A stretch of DNA of 43,186 nucleotides, taken from assembly GCA_038884455.1 (NCBI GenBank), contig JAWABU010000013.1, positions 1-43,186 of the forward strand, read 5' to 3'. Of the stretch, positions 1 through 7,783 are shown one piece after another; positions within the stretch are counted from its first letter, which is position 1; each line of letters opens with the position of its first letter. The translations under genes and the position numbers were made by a program. The DNA is from Candidatus Thermoplasmatota archaeon. GTDB taxonomy: Archaea; Thermoplasmatota; E2; DHVEG-1. Below the pieces are notes generated by a model. It saw only the letters and a program-made list of their open reading frames with translations. It searched no databases and was not told where the DNA came from.

Positions 1-123
1 TGGTTTTGTTGAAAAAATCTGTAAAAAAGCTTGTTGAATTATGATTTTTTCTGTTTGCTGTGCGTGATTCTCACAGCAAAATGAGACGTTATGCTGAATT
101 TATGGATTCATTTCGGGATGTAG

Positions 124-444
124 CCTGATCTGAAAGATGTTCACAGCGACAGAGAGCAAGGTCTTAAAACGCTCCCTTTATTTTTTGGAAAGAAAAGATT
201 TTTACTCTTTTTGCATGGTATTAATGTGGTTTTGTTGATGCTTATGGTGTTTGCATGTTGTTATGGTTTAACCTCAAGGTATGTTCTTCTTTTTTCCATA
301 TTTGTCTTTATGTATCATTTTTATTATATACAAAAAGCATACAATCTCAAAGCAAATTTCCAATTTCTATCTAGTGTTGTAGCTGATGGAGAATTTATTT
401 TTTGGCCGGTTATATTAACGATTGGTTCTTTCTTAACACTATAA
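124..444 (+). pseudogene. UbiA-family prenyltransferase, C-terminal remnant
   Basis: The open frame begins just after a TAG at 121-123 and encodes about 106 residues. It opens with DLKDVHSDREQGLKTLP, which matches the second Asp-rich motif of UbiA membrane prenyltransferases (D-x-x-D-x-x-x-D, then a G-x-K-T-L-P turn). Three or so hydrophobic helices follow, as in the C-terminal half of the family. Intact UbiA proteins have about 280-300 residues and nine helices; here the N-terminal half, including the first Asp motif, is absent. Upstream (1-123) the frames are interrupted by stops and contain no recognisable UbiA sequence, so this looks like a deletion or frameshift relic. An internal TTG at 211 could start a 77-residue peptide, but that would not make an enzyme. 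UbiA enzymes attach polyprenyl chains to quinones, haem or archaeal lipids; the substrate of the lost gene cannot be told. Confidence 0.6.
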
Positions 445-461
445 AAAACCAAGGATGTGAT

Positions 462-1310
462 TTACGTATTGCGCTTGTGTGGTTTTTTTGCTTCGATTTT
501 GATGCTGATAACATTTGAGGCTAACATTTTTTGTTGTTCTTCAGAAAAATGTTCTTTGTTGAGTGCTGCCTGTACGGTTTCATCCTGGAGGATAAAATCA
601 ATTGGATATTTAGTTTCGTCAACAACAGTAACATCTTTAAAACCTGCTTTCTGAATAAGTTTAATATATGTTTTTTTGAGTTCTGCTCCTGAGACGCAAC
701 CAACATACGCAGTGACAGATTTTTGTAGTGCCTCTGGAAGTTGTCCGAGTAATACGATATCAGAGATCATAAGTCGTCCACCTGGTTTTAACACCCGAAA
801 TGCTTCTTGAAAAACAGTTTTTTTGTCAGGTGATAAATTAATCACGCAATTGGATAGTATTACATCAATGCTGTTATCAGCAATAGGGAGATGTTCGATT
901 TCTCCAAGTCGGAACTCGACATTCGTATATCCGCCTTTTTGTGCGTTTGCTCGTGCTTTTTCAAGCATTTCTGGTGTCATATCAACACCGATTACTCTAC
1001 CGGTTGGCCCTACTCTTTGTGCTGCGAGAAAACAATCAAAACCTGCACCAGATCCAAGATCAAGAACAATTTCTCCTTTTTTGAGTGACGCTACTGCAAC
1101 AGGATTACCGCAGCCTAGGCCAAGGTTTGCACCCTCGGGAACTGCTTTGATATCCTCATCGGAATAACCAACCTTTTTACCCATGTGTTCAGCTTGTTGT
1201 GATCCTCCACAGCATGAAGAAAAATTTGGTCCGCACCCGCAGGTTTTTTGTGTTGCTATTTCGGCATATTCTTTTCGAACTATTTTTCGTATGTCGTGGT
1301 CTTTCATCAT
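462..1310 (-). CDS. arsM: ArsM-like arsenite S-adenosylmethionine methyltransferase
   Basis: This 282-residue protein is a class I SAM-dependent methyltransferase. The SAM-binding motif [11 protein letters not shown] is near residue 83 and is followed by [15 protein letters not shown]. Conserved Cys residues occur where ArsM enzymes bind As(III): CGCG and SCCGG in the N-terminus, LGLGCGNP near residue 66, and AYVGCVSGA near residue 180. The family methylates arsenite to mono-, di- and trimethyl species in the cytosol as detoxification. A TATA-like AGTATATTA at 1328-1336 sits about 20 bases upstream, so the mRNA is probably almost leaderless. The gene is last in a leftward cluster, 89 bases after the Dus gene. 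No arsR or ars transporter is visible nearby, so arsenic as the true substrate is an inference from the Cys pattern. Confidence 0.85.
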   Translation of the reverse strand: MMKDHDIRKIVRKEYAEIATQKTCGCGPNFSSCCGGSQQAEHMGKKVGYSDEDIKAVPEGANLGLGCGNPVAVASLKKGEIVLDLGSGAGFDCFLAAQRVGPTGRVIGVDMTPEMLEKARANAQKGGYTNVEFRLGEIEHLPIADNSIDVILSNCVINLSPDKKTVFQEAFRVLKPGGRLMISDIVLLGQLPEALQKSVTAYVGCVSGAELKKTYIKLIQKAGFKDVTVVDETKYPIDFILQDETVQAALNKEHFSEEQQKMLASNVISIKIEAKKPHKRNT

Positions 1311-1399
1311 TTGAAAATAGTAAAGGAGTATATTAGTTTTGATTATGGTTCTTTTTAAGCAGAAAAACAGTAATTAACATGGGGTAACAACGTATTTGT

Positions 1400-2407
1400 T
1401 CACTTGTTAATATACACAATACTTGAACCATCACAACGTATATATTCAAGAAGAAAGGCAATATCTGGTTCGGTTTCTGCTCGTAGAACATCCTGTTTAA
1501 GATTTTTAAGATTGGCAATCGAGGAAAAATATTTCGGGAGGATCTTGCGCATGTGAAGAACACCACGTCGTTCACCGTAGTAATCACAAAGCTCCTGAAG
1601 ATGCCACAAGCAGATTTTTTTCTTATCCTGGAACGTTGGTGGTCGATATGGTTTCTGTTCAATAGCATTAAGGATCTCTGGGATAATCCATGGGTTTCCA
1701 ATAAGACCTCTGCCAGGCATAACCGCACATGCCCTGGTGTATTTGAGAACGTACTCTGCATCTGCACCGGTGAAAATACCTCCGTTTGCAATCACCGGAA
1801 TTGAAACTTTTTCTACGACGTTGTTGATGCTGGTGTAGTCAGGGGTTGTAGCAAATTTTTTTTCACCACTTCGTGCATGAATTGTAATTGCTGCTGCTCC
1901 TGCATCTTCAAGTTTTTGTGCTAGCGAGTGAATGGTTATGTTGTTTTTTGTTATTCCGAGTCGTAGTTTTACAGTGACTGGTAGATCAACCGTGTTTGTG
2001 ACTGTTCGAACAACGGCATATGCTTGTTGTTCATGCGCCATAAGTGCAACTCCTTCCCCTCGGCTGGTGACCTTTTTTACGGTACATCCCATGTTGATAT
2101 CAATATAATCAAATCCTTGATCTTGCAAAACATGTGCTGCATCTGCCATGATTTTTGGATCTCTGCCAAGCAGTTGAACACCGTGCAGATGCGTACCCGG
2201 CGTTTTTTGTATCATGTGCAGTGTGCGTTTGTTGTTTTTTACAAGTGCTTGTGCATTGATCATTTCAGTCATGAGAAACGGTGGATGAAAATCTGAGAGA
2301 ATAACCCGATAGGGATAGTCAGTGTAACCGGTGAGCGGGGGAAGCATAAGATGCGTGGTTTGTAAACGCTTGTGAAAGACAGAGTCGCGCATAGAACCAA
2401 AACTCAT
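1400..2407 (-). CDS. tRNA-dihydrouridine synthase family protein (Dus)
   Basis: This 335-residue TIM-barrel flavoprotein matches the Dus family, which reduces uridine to dihydrouridine in the tRNA D-arm using FMN and NADPH. Visible motifs are the N-terminal MLPPLTGYTDYPYR, the active-site segment DINMGC (Cys at about 108), VKLRLG in the middle barrel strand, the HARSGEKKF segment, IPVIANGGI, and MPGRGLIGNPWI for FMN phosphate binding. The residue after the catalytic Cys is Thr (GCT), where most Dus proteins have Pro (NMGCP). The sequence most resembles the DusB/NifR3 group. It lies 36 bases downstream of an RlmN-like radical SAM gene in the same orientation, which suggests an RNA-modification operon. 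The upstream ATG at 2407 was kept; a second Met five codons in is an alternative. Confidence 0.85.
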   Translation of the reverse strand: MSFGSMRDSVFHKRLQTTHLMLPPLTGYTDYPYRVILSDFHPPFLMTEMINAQALVKNNKRTLHMIQKTPGTHLHGVQLLGRDPKIMADAAHVLQDQGFDYIDINMGCTVKKVTSRGEGVALMAHEQQAYAVVRTVTNTVDLPVTVKLRLGITKNNITIHSLAQKLEDAGAAAITIHARSGEKKFATTPDYTSINNVVEKVSIPVIANGGIFTGADAEYVLKYTRACAVMPGRGLIGNPWIIPEILNAIEQKPYRPPTFQDKKKICLWHLQELCDYYGERRGVLHMRKILPKYFSSIANLKNLKQDVLRAETEPDIAFLLEYIRCDGSSIVYINK

Positions 2408-2443
2408 CCTGAGAATTCTAAGGTTGTTTTCTTGATTCTTACG

Positions 2444-3448
2444 TTATTGATCATGGTGCAGGAATCCATACTGTTCAATCTCATAGCTATGTTGTGGACG
2501 TGTAAACGCGGTGAGTGCACGTTGTACAAACTGACCGCAGTTGCTCCCAATCTTATTTTCCTCGAGTTCACCAATGCTAAGAATCACATCATAACCATGT
2601 TTTTTAAAATCAGCAAGAAGCGTATCTGCAGATTGGATATTGGTCGGATTGATCGCTGAGATCAAATGCTGTTCATGGGATCTCACCGTTGGGTTAACCG
2701 GAGTAAGTTTGATGAGAAAATATGCTGGATCAAAAAATTCTGCGAGTTTTTCAACATCAATCTGATATCCTTGAACTGGTGCGAAATTCAAGGTAATTTT
2801 TTTATCCATGTGTTCAGGATGTGAAAACTTTTTCCCGTATGTAGCGATTTCTGTAAACGACCATTTTTTAACGGGTATAAGTCGGTTTCTTGCAAGTTCA
2901 TCGGTTGTGTGAATTGAGAATTGAAGTTGAAATCTGCCCTCAGTGTAGTACGTATCTTTTATGGCTCGAAGTTGATCGAAGAAACGAAGAACGCGAGGTG
3001 TTTGCGGTGCAACAGTGGAAAGAGAAATATGGAGTTGCTCCTGAGGATAATACGTTGGAAGTCTCTTGAGAACTTCTAGAACTGCAGGATTAAGTGATGG
3101 TTCTCCCATGCGGGCAAATTGAATTTTGAATTTTTCTGTGGTCGGTCTGCCCGTCGGATACCGTTTTACGACAAGATAGTTAATTTGTGCAAGGATTTCA
3201 TCAGCGGTGAGAAGATCAGCAAAATCACCCCCTGCATCACACATTTGACATTGAATTGGACAACCGATCATTGATGAAACAATAAGAACCCATTTTTTCT
3301 CTCGAGGATACGGGGGTTGAATGGATTCAACGAACTCAATCAGATGTTGTTGTGACACCGCTGTATAAGTTGTTGATCCTCGAATTTGAGCAACATAGAC
3401 TTTTGCCAGATCCTCTCTACCATATTCAGCAATAATGTTCATCAACAT
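2444..3448 (-). CDS. RlmN/Cfr-like radical SAM protein lacking the resolving Cys
   Basis: This 334-residue protein has the radical SAM cluster motif GCPIQCQMC (Cys 63, 67, 70), a MGEP segment, a SIHTTDELARNRLIP segment and a C-terminal NCGQF (Cys about 304). These line up with RlmN/Cfr, the dual-cysteine 23S rRNA/tRNA adenosine C2/C8 methyltransferases. In that family the C-terminal Cys of CGQL carries the methyl group, and a second Cys seven residues before the cluster motif resolves the protein-RNA adduct. Here that position is Ile 56 (LIVSSMIGC), so only one of the two catalytic cysteines is present. The protein is also about 50 residues shorter than RlmN at the N-terminus. The ATG overlaps the stop of the upstream flavoprotein gene by 7 bases, with GGAAGGG just ahead, which implies translational coupling. 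The RNA target and the reaction are unknown. Confidence 0.75.
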   Translation of the reverse strand: MLMNIIAEYGREDLAKVYVAQIRGSTTYTAVSQQHLIEFVESIQPPYPREKKWVLIVSSMIGCPIQCQMCDAGGDFADLLTADEILAQINYLVVKRYPTGRPTTEKFKIQFARMGEPSLNPAVLEVLKRLPTYYPQEQLHISLSTVAPQTPRVLRFFDQLRAIKDTYYTEGRFQLQFSIHTTDELARNRLIPVKKWSFTEIATYGKKFSHPEHMDKKITLNFAPVQGYQIDVEKLAEFFDPAYFLIKLTPVNPTVRSHEQHLISAINPTNIQSADTLLADFKKHGYDVILSIGELEENKIGSNCGQFVQRALTAFTRPQHSYEIEQYGFLHHDQ

Positions 3449-4356
3449 CCCTTCCGTGTATCGAGATATTCTAGGGCATGCATTGCTGCATGAATCCCAT
3501 CGCCAACCGCAATTCCAACTTGTCGATGAGTCATCCGGGCAACATCACCTGCAACATACAAACCAGAAATCGTAGTTGCTGGAAATGCCGAAGTGATTTG
3601 GAATGCGGTTTGGAGTTCTGACGTAAGAAATCCGCTATTTGGTATTCTTCCATATGCAACAACAATGAAATCAGCAACAAAATCAAAGGTTTTATGTTGA
3701 TGAGTACATGTGAGAATGAGTTCATGATTTTGAACGAGTATTTCTTGTGGTTGATGTTTGGTAAACAGAGGAATACCTTTTTCACAAACTCGTTGTTGAA
3801 GGATACCGAGAGCTTTTGGTTCTGACCGCAGAAGTAACGACACCTGAGCACCAGCTTCATACAGTGAAAGGCTGTAATCAAAGGCTGCATCGCCACCGCC
3901 AAGAACGAGGATACGTTTCTTTGTAAGGTTGTTATTTTTGAGAAGGAAGTAAACGTCATAGAACAGCTTGGTTCCTTCAAGGTTTTCTGATCCTGGAATT
4001 GTGATTTTTTTAGGTATCGTTCCTGAAGCAAGGATGACAACATCAGCGGTATAGTGAGTTGTCTTCGTTTGGATGGAGAAATGATCATTTAACTTGCTGA
4101 TACAGCACACCTCTGCAGGATGAAGAGTACCACCGATTCGAATGAATTGTTGTAGAAATAAATCGACAAGTTCAGAACCTTTGATGCCGTATGGAAAACC
4201 GAGGTAGTTTTCAACGCTGTGCGCGTTCAGAAGAAGGCCACCAGGTATGTTTTTTTCAAAAACTAATGGGTGACGTCCTGCTCTGACAAGATAGGTTGCA
4301 GCAGCAAGACCTGCAGGCCCAGCACCGATAATACTTACTTGGTGATGTTTGTGCAT
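3442..4356 (-). CDS. Thioredoxin-reductase-like FAD/NAD(P)H oxidoreductase without CxxC
   Basis: This 304-residue flavoprotein has the thioredoxin-reductase fold. It shows an FAD dinucleotide-binding GAGPAGLAAA at the N-terminus, a second nucleotide-binding motif LVLGGGDAAFDYS near 155, and the C-terminal FAD motif GLYVAGDVA near 267. Genuine thioredoxin reductases carry a redox-active CxxC just before the NADPH domain. Here that stretch (GSENLEGTKLFYDVYF) has no Cys, so the protein should not reduce thioredoxin. It resembles the ferredoxin/flavodoxin-NADP+ reductase branch of the fold instead. It overlaps the isochorismatase-like gene by about 20 bases and the radical SAM gene by 7 bases. 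That tight packing makes it a candidate electron supplier to the adjacent 4Fe-4S enzyme (inference). Confidence 0.85.
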   Translation of the reverse strand: MHKHHQVSIIGAGPAGLAAATYLVRAGRHPLVFEKNIPGGLLLNAHSVENYLGFPYGIKGSELVDLFLQQFIRIGGTLHPAEVCCISKLNDHFSIQTKTTHYTADVVILASGTIPKKITIPGSENLEGTKLFYDVYFLLKNNNLTKKRILVLGGGDAAFDYSLSLYEAGAQVSLLLRSEPKALGILQQRVCEKGIPLFTKHQPQEILVQNHELILTCTHQHKTFDFVADFIVVAYGRIPNSGFLTSELQTAFQITSAFPATTISGLYVAGDVARMTHRQVGIAVGDGIHAAMHALEYLDTRKGC

Positions 4357-4955
4357 TTGAGAACCTCATGTGTTGTGATCATGGTTGCACAAGCATCAGA
4401 TAGTGTTAGGATGCTTGCGGTATGAAATTGTTGATCATCTGAGGCAGTGGCATCGGTGACAAAAAAAACATCATATCCATGCATAAATGCATCACGTGCA
4501 GTCGTATCACAGCACAGATGCGTCAAAACCCCAGTGATAACAACCGCGGTACTCTTCTGCTGTTGTAACTGGTGATCGAGAGATGTATGAAAAAAAGCAC
4601 TGTATTGCGTTTTTCGAAGAACAATATCGTGTTTTTCAGGTTTTAGTTCATCAATGATCTGAGAGAAAGGGTGATCATCGTATAGCACATCATGCCACCA
4701 TCGCCCCATAGTTCCTGGTGATTCAGAATGAAGAAGAGCGTATCTGGTATAGATAACTGGGAGATTGTGTTTTTTATACCAGAGAATAAGCTTTTGAATA
4801 TTTGGTATAATTTTTTGTGCATCGGGAAAATATGCATGTGATTGTGGATTGCAAAAGAAGTGTTGCATATCAATGACAAGTAATGCTGAATGTTTCAAGC
4901 ATGTCGGCTGGAAGTTTTTTGCAGGTATCATCTGCATGGTCGTTGTCTCTACCAT
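4335..4955 (-). CDS. Isochorismatase-family cysteine hydrolase
   Basis: This protein of about 206 residues has the isochorismatase-like fold and its Asp-Lys-Cys triad: LLVIDMQHFF (Asp), VLRKTQYSAF (Lys) and THLCCDTTARDAF (nucleophilic Cys). Family members hydrolyse isochorismate, nicotinamide, N-carbamoyl compounds or similar amides; the sequence does not fix the substrate. A longer frame begins at a TTG at 4970. I chose the ATG at 4955, and Met codons at 4937 and 4931 are also possible. It is the first gene of the overlapping leftward set with the flavoprotein and the radical SAM protein. No menaquinone or siderophore genes are nearby, so classical isochorismatase activity is unlikely. Confidence 0.82.
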   Translation of the reverse strand: MVETTTMQMIPAKNFQPTCLKHSALLVIDMQHFFCNPQSHAYFPDAQKIIPNIQKLILWYKKHNLPVIYTRYALLHSESPGTMGRWWHDVLYDDHPFSQIIDELKPEKHDIVLRKTQYSAFFHTSLDHQLQQQKSTAVVITGVLTHLCCDTTARDAFMHGYDVFFVTDATASDDQQFHTASILTLSDACATMITTHEVLKCTNITK

Positions 4956-5073
4956 ACCTTCTATCCTCAATGACGTGTGATTTTCGGATTCGTTTCCTGG
5001 TTTTTCGGAGGCTGGAAACGAGAAAAAACAATGCCTCAGAATACACTAGCGAAATACATAGGATGATAAAAAA

Positions 5074-7680
5074 TTAATTGAGGATATCTTCTTGGTGACA
5101 TGGTCGTCGTCGGATGAGTTTAATCCAGAGAACACTCCCAAGACCGATAAGGAACACAATGACCAGATCAAGAACAGCTATCTCGGTAAAACGAAAGAGT
5201 TCTCGAAGAGAAGGTATACCAAGAATGAAAAATAAACTTGCAAATGCGCCAACGATTACGAGCCAGAATGCTTTGTTATGAGTTTTTATTGTTGTTCGAA
5301 GTGTTTGGGACCATGAAAGATTAACAACGATTAACATGACATTTGCAACAACAAGGGTGATGAAGGTGAGGGTACGAGCTTGATTTTCACTATATCCTGC
5401 AGCGGCTATCGACCAGATATACACTACGAGCACGGCAAGAAAAACACTTAAACCTTGAAGCGTGCTCCAGAATACATCTTTTCTACCGAACATCTTTTCT
5501 TTGATGTTTCGTGGTTGTTTGTGCATGATGTTTTTTTCCTCAGGTTCAGCCTCAAAAACGACAGAACACGCCGGATCAATGATGAGCTCAAGAAAAGCTA
5601 TATGAACGGGGAGCAACATGAGCGGCATTTTCATGAGAATAGGTGCAATAACCATGCCTGCAATCGGAATATGTACTGAAAAGATATAGCTGATAGATTT
5701 TTTGAGATTGTCAAAGATTTTTCTTCCCATGCGAACAGCGCGAACAATCAAAGAAAAATCATCGGTGAGGATGACGAGATCTGATGCTTCTCGAGCAACA
5801 TCAGTTCCGCGATGTCCCATCGCAATACCGATATGAGCTGATTTTAATGCAGGAGCATCGTTCACACCATCTCCAGTCATTGCAACAATGTCACCGTTTG
5901 CTTTGAGCGCTTCGACGATTCTGAGTTTCTGCTCAGGGACAACCCGAGCAAAAATATTGACCGTTGTAATGTGTTCTTGGAGCTCCTGGAACGAGAGGTT
6001 TCGAAGTTGTTCCCCGGTAATCACCTGATCAGAGTTGCGCAATCCAATCTGCCGAGCGATATGTTGAGCAGTACCTGGGTAATCACCTGTGATCATAATC
6101 ACTCGTATTCCTGCAGTGTAGCATTCTTTGATTGCATGAGCAACAGTTGGTCGCACCGGGTCGATAAAGCCAAGGAGGCCAAGGAAACGAAAGGCAAAAT
6201 CATGCTGTTTGTCAGGAAGTTCATCTTCTCGAAAGATTGCCTGCGCAACACCAAGAACACGTAAACCGTGCTCAGCCATTAGCTGAACCTGACCCATGAG
6301 TTCTTGTTTTTGTTCTGCAGAGAGATGACACAGATCAATGATTGCCTCTGGAGATCCTTTTGCTGCGATGGTATAGTGTCGTTTGTCTGAAGATTGCCAG
6401 ACGTGAGAAAGGGCAAGCAGATGTTGTGAGAGGGGGTATTCCCGCACGAGAATCCAGTTTTGATGAATGTGTTCTGTATTTGATAAAAATCTTTCTGTGG
6501 CTGCTTTGATTTCTTTTTCTAAAGGATCGAACGGATCTTTCTGACTGGTAAGATATCCGTATTCAAATAAATCATGAAATGATTCCGGGAGCTGATCAGT
6601 AGTGTTCTGGTTAAAAGTATACATCGACCCGTGACAATACGCATGGCTCAGAATCATTTTGTTTTCTGTTAATGTCCCTGTTTTATCGACACAGAGAACT
6701 GTTGCTGATCCAAGCATTTCGATTGCCTGAGGGGTTCTCGTCAACACCTGTTGTTTTGACATTCGCCATGCACCAAGGCTGAGAAAAACGAGAAGAACGA
6801 CCGAGAATTCTTCGGGAAGGAGCGCCATGCTCAAACTCAGCCCTGCGAGAAAACCTTCAATCCAGTTACCCCATGTTAATCCATACAGGATGATGACAAG
6901 AATGCAGAGTACTGCTCCAAAGAGTGTAATTGTGGTAATGATGTGGGTTGTTTCTTGTTTGATATGTGTTTCTTCCGGAGTTATTTCTTCAAGTGTTTTG
7001 CCGATTTTTCCCATTTCTGTGGCGAGACCAATAGCAGTGACCTGGGCGATGCCATGTCCTTGGACAACAAGTGTCCCTGAATAGACATAGGGTTGTTCGT
7101 CTCCACCTGGTTGCGTTGGCTGCTTATGCTCAGTCCAGGTGCATTTTCGAACAGGGATTGACTCACCGGTGAGTAATGATTCGTCAATGGTGAGATTTGA
7201 ACAGTACATAAGTTGTGCATCTGCAGGTACCCGATCTCCTTCTCGAAGGATGAGGATATCTCCCCTGACGATTTCTCGACCAGGGATTCTTTTCTGTTGT
7301 CCGTTTCTGATGACAAGGGCTCGAGGGCTTGCAAGGTTTTTTAAAGCTTCTAACGCTCGTTTGGTTTTCCGTTGCTGATAAAACGTGATGCCGATGACAA
7401 GAAGAACGAAGAAGAGAAGCATAAGCGCATCTTCTTTTTCACCGATGAAAAGATAAATGATACCAGCGATGACCAGGAGCAGCAGCATGGGCTCAAGGAG
7501 AACTGAAAGAAATATTGTGATGATGTGCTGCTGTTGTTGCGCAGGAAGTTCATTGTATCCTTCTTGTTGCAATCGTTTTGCTGCTTCCTGCTCTGAAAGC
7601 CCTTGAAGTTCTGATCCTAACGATGTTTTGAGGTCATGGAAGAAGGGAGGAGAAGAAAGAGGGTTCTGTTCTGCAGTCAT
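5074..7680 (-). CDS. Cation-transporting P-type ATPase (P2 type)
   Basis: This 868-residue membrane pump has all the hallmarks: an N-terminal cation-ATPase domain, the actuator TGES (about 171-174), M4 with PEEF (289-292), the phosphorylation motif DKTGTLT with Asp at about 332, the nucleotide domain KGSPEA, MITGDYPGTA, and the hinge TGDGVNDAPALK. Ten hydrophobic helices can be placed, four of them in the C-terminal cation-ATPase domain with ELIIDPACSVVFEAEP. The M4 sequence PEEF, instead of the PEGLP of SERCA/PMR1 pumps, marks a prokaryotic P2 subgroup whose ion is not established; Ca2+, Mn2+ or another cation are possible. A Na+,K+- or heavy-metal-type assignment is excluded, as there is no CPC motif and no N-terminal metal-binding domain. 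It is transcribed alone, leftward. A CAX antiporter and MgtE lie within 10 kb. Confidence 0.9.
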   Translation of the reverse strand: MTAEQNPLSSPPFFHDLKTSLGSELQGLSEQEAAKRLQQEGYNELPAQQQQHIITIFLSVLLEPMLLLLVIAGIIYLFIGEKEDALMLLFFVLLVIGITFYQQRKTKRALEALKNLASPRALVIRNGQQKRIPGREIVRGDILILREGDRVPADAQLMYCSNLTIDESLLTGESIPVRKCTWTEHKQPTQPGGDEQPYVYSGTLVVQGHGIAQVTAIGLATEMGKIGKTLEEITPEETHIKQETTHIITTITLFGAVLCILVIILYGLTWGNWIEGFLAGLSLSMALLPEEFSVVLLVFLSLGAWRMSKQQVLTRTPQAIEMLGSATVLCVDKTGTLTENKMILSHAYCHGSMYTFNQNTTDQLPESFHDLFEYGYLTSQKDPFDPLEKEIKAATERFLSNTEHIHQNWILVREYPLSQHLLALSHVWQSSDKRHYTIAAKGSPEAIIDLCHLSAEQKQELMGQVQLMAEHGLRVLGVAQAIFREDELPDKQHDFAFRFLGLLGFIDPVRPTVAHAIKECYTAGIRVIMITGDYPGTAQHIARQIGLRNSDQVITGEQLRNLSFQELQEHITTVNIFARVVPEQKLRIVEALKANGDIVAMTGDGVNDAPALKSAHIGIAMGHRGTDVAREASDLVILTDDFSLIVRAVRMGRKIFDNLKKSISYIFSVHIPIAGMVIAPILMKMPLMLLPVHIAFLELIIDPACSVVFEAEPEEKNIMHKQPRNIKEKMFGRKDVFWSTLQGLSVFLAVLVVYIWSIAAAGYSENQARTLTFITLVVANVMLIVVNLSWSQTLRTTIKTHNKAFWLVIVGAFASLFFILGIPSLRELFRFTEIAVLDLVIVFLIGLGSVLWIKLIRRRPCHQEDILN

Positions 7681-7783
7681 GTCGGTGGGGTATACCTTCC
7701 TTTTCGATATAGGTTTTTCTTTTTTTGAAAGATCTGAGCAAAGACGCTGAAAAAAGAAATAAAAAAGAAGCGCGTTTGTGCTG

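Noticed and set aside
3442-4356. Thioredoxin reductase (trxB)
   Set aside because: The redox-active CxxC that defines the enzyme is absent, so only the fold can be claimed.
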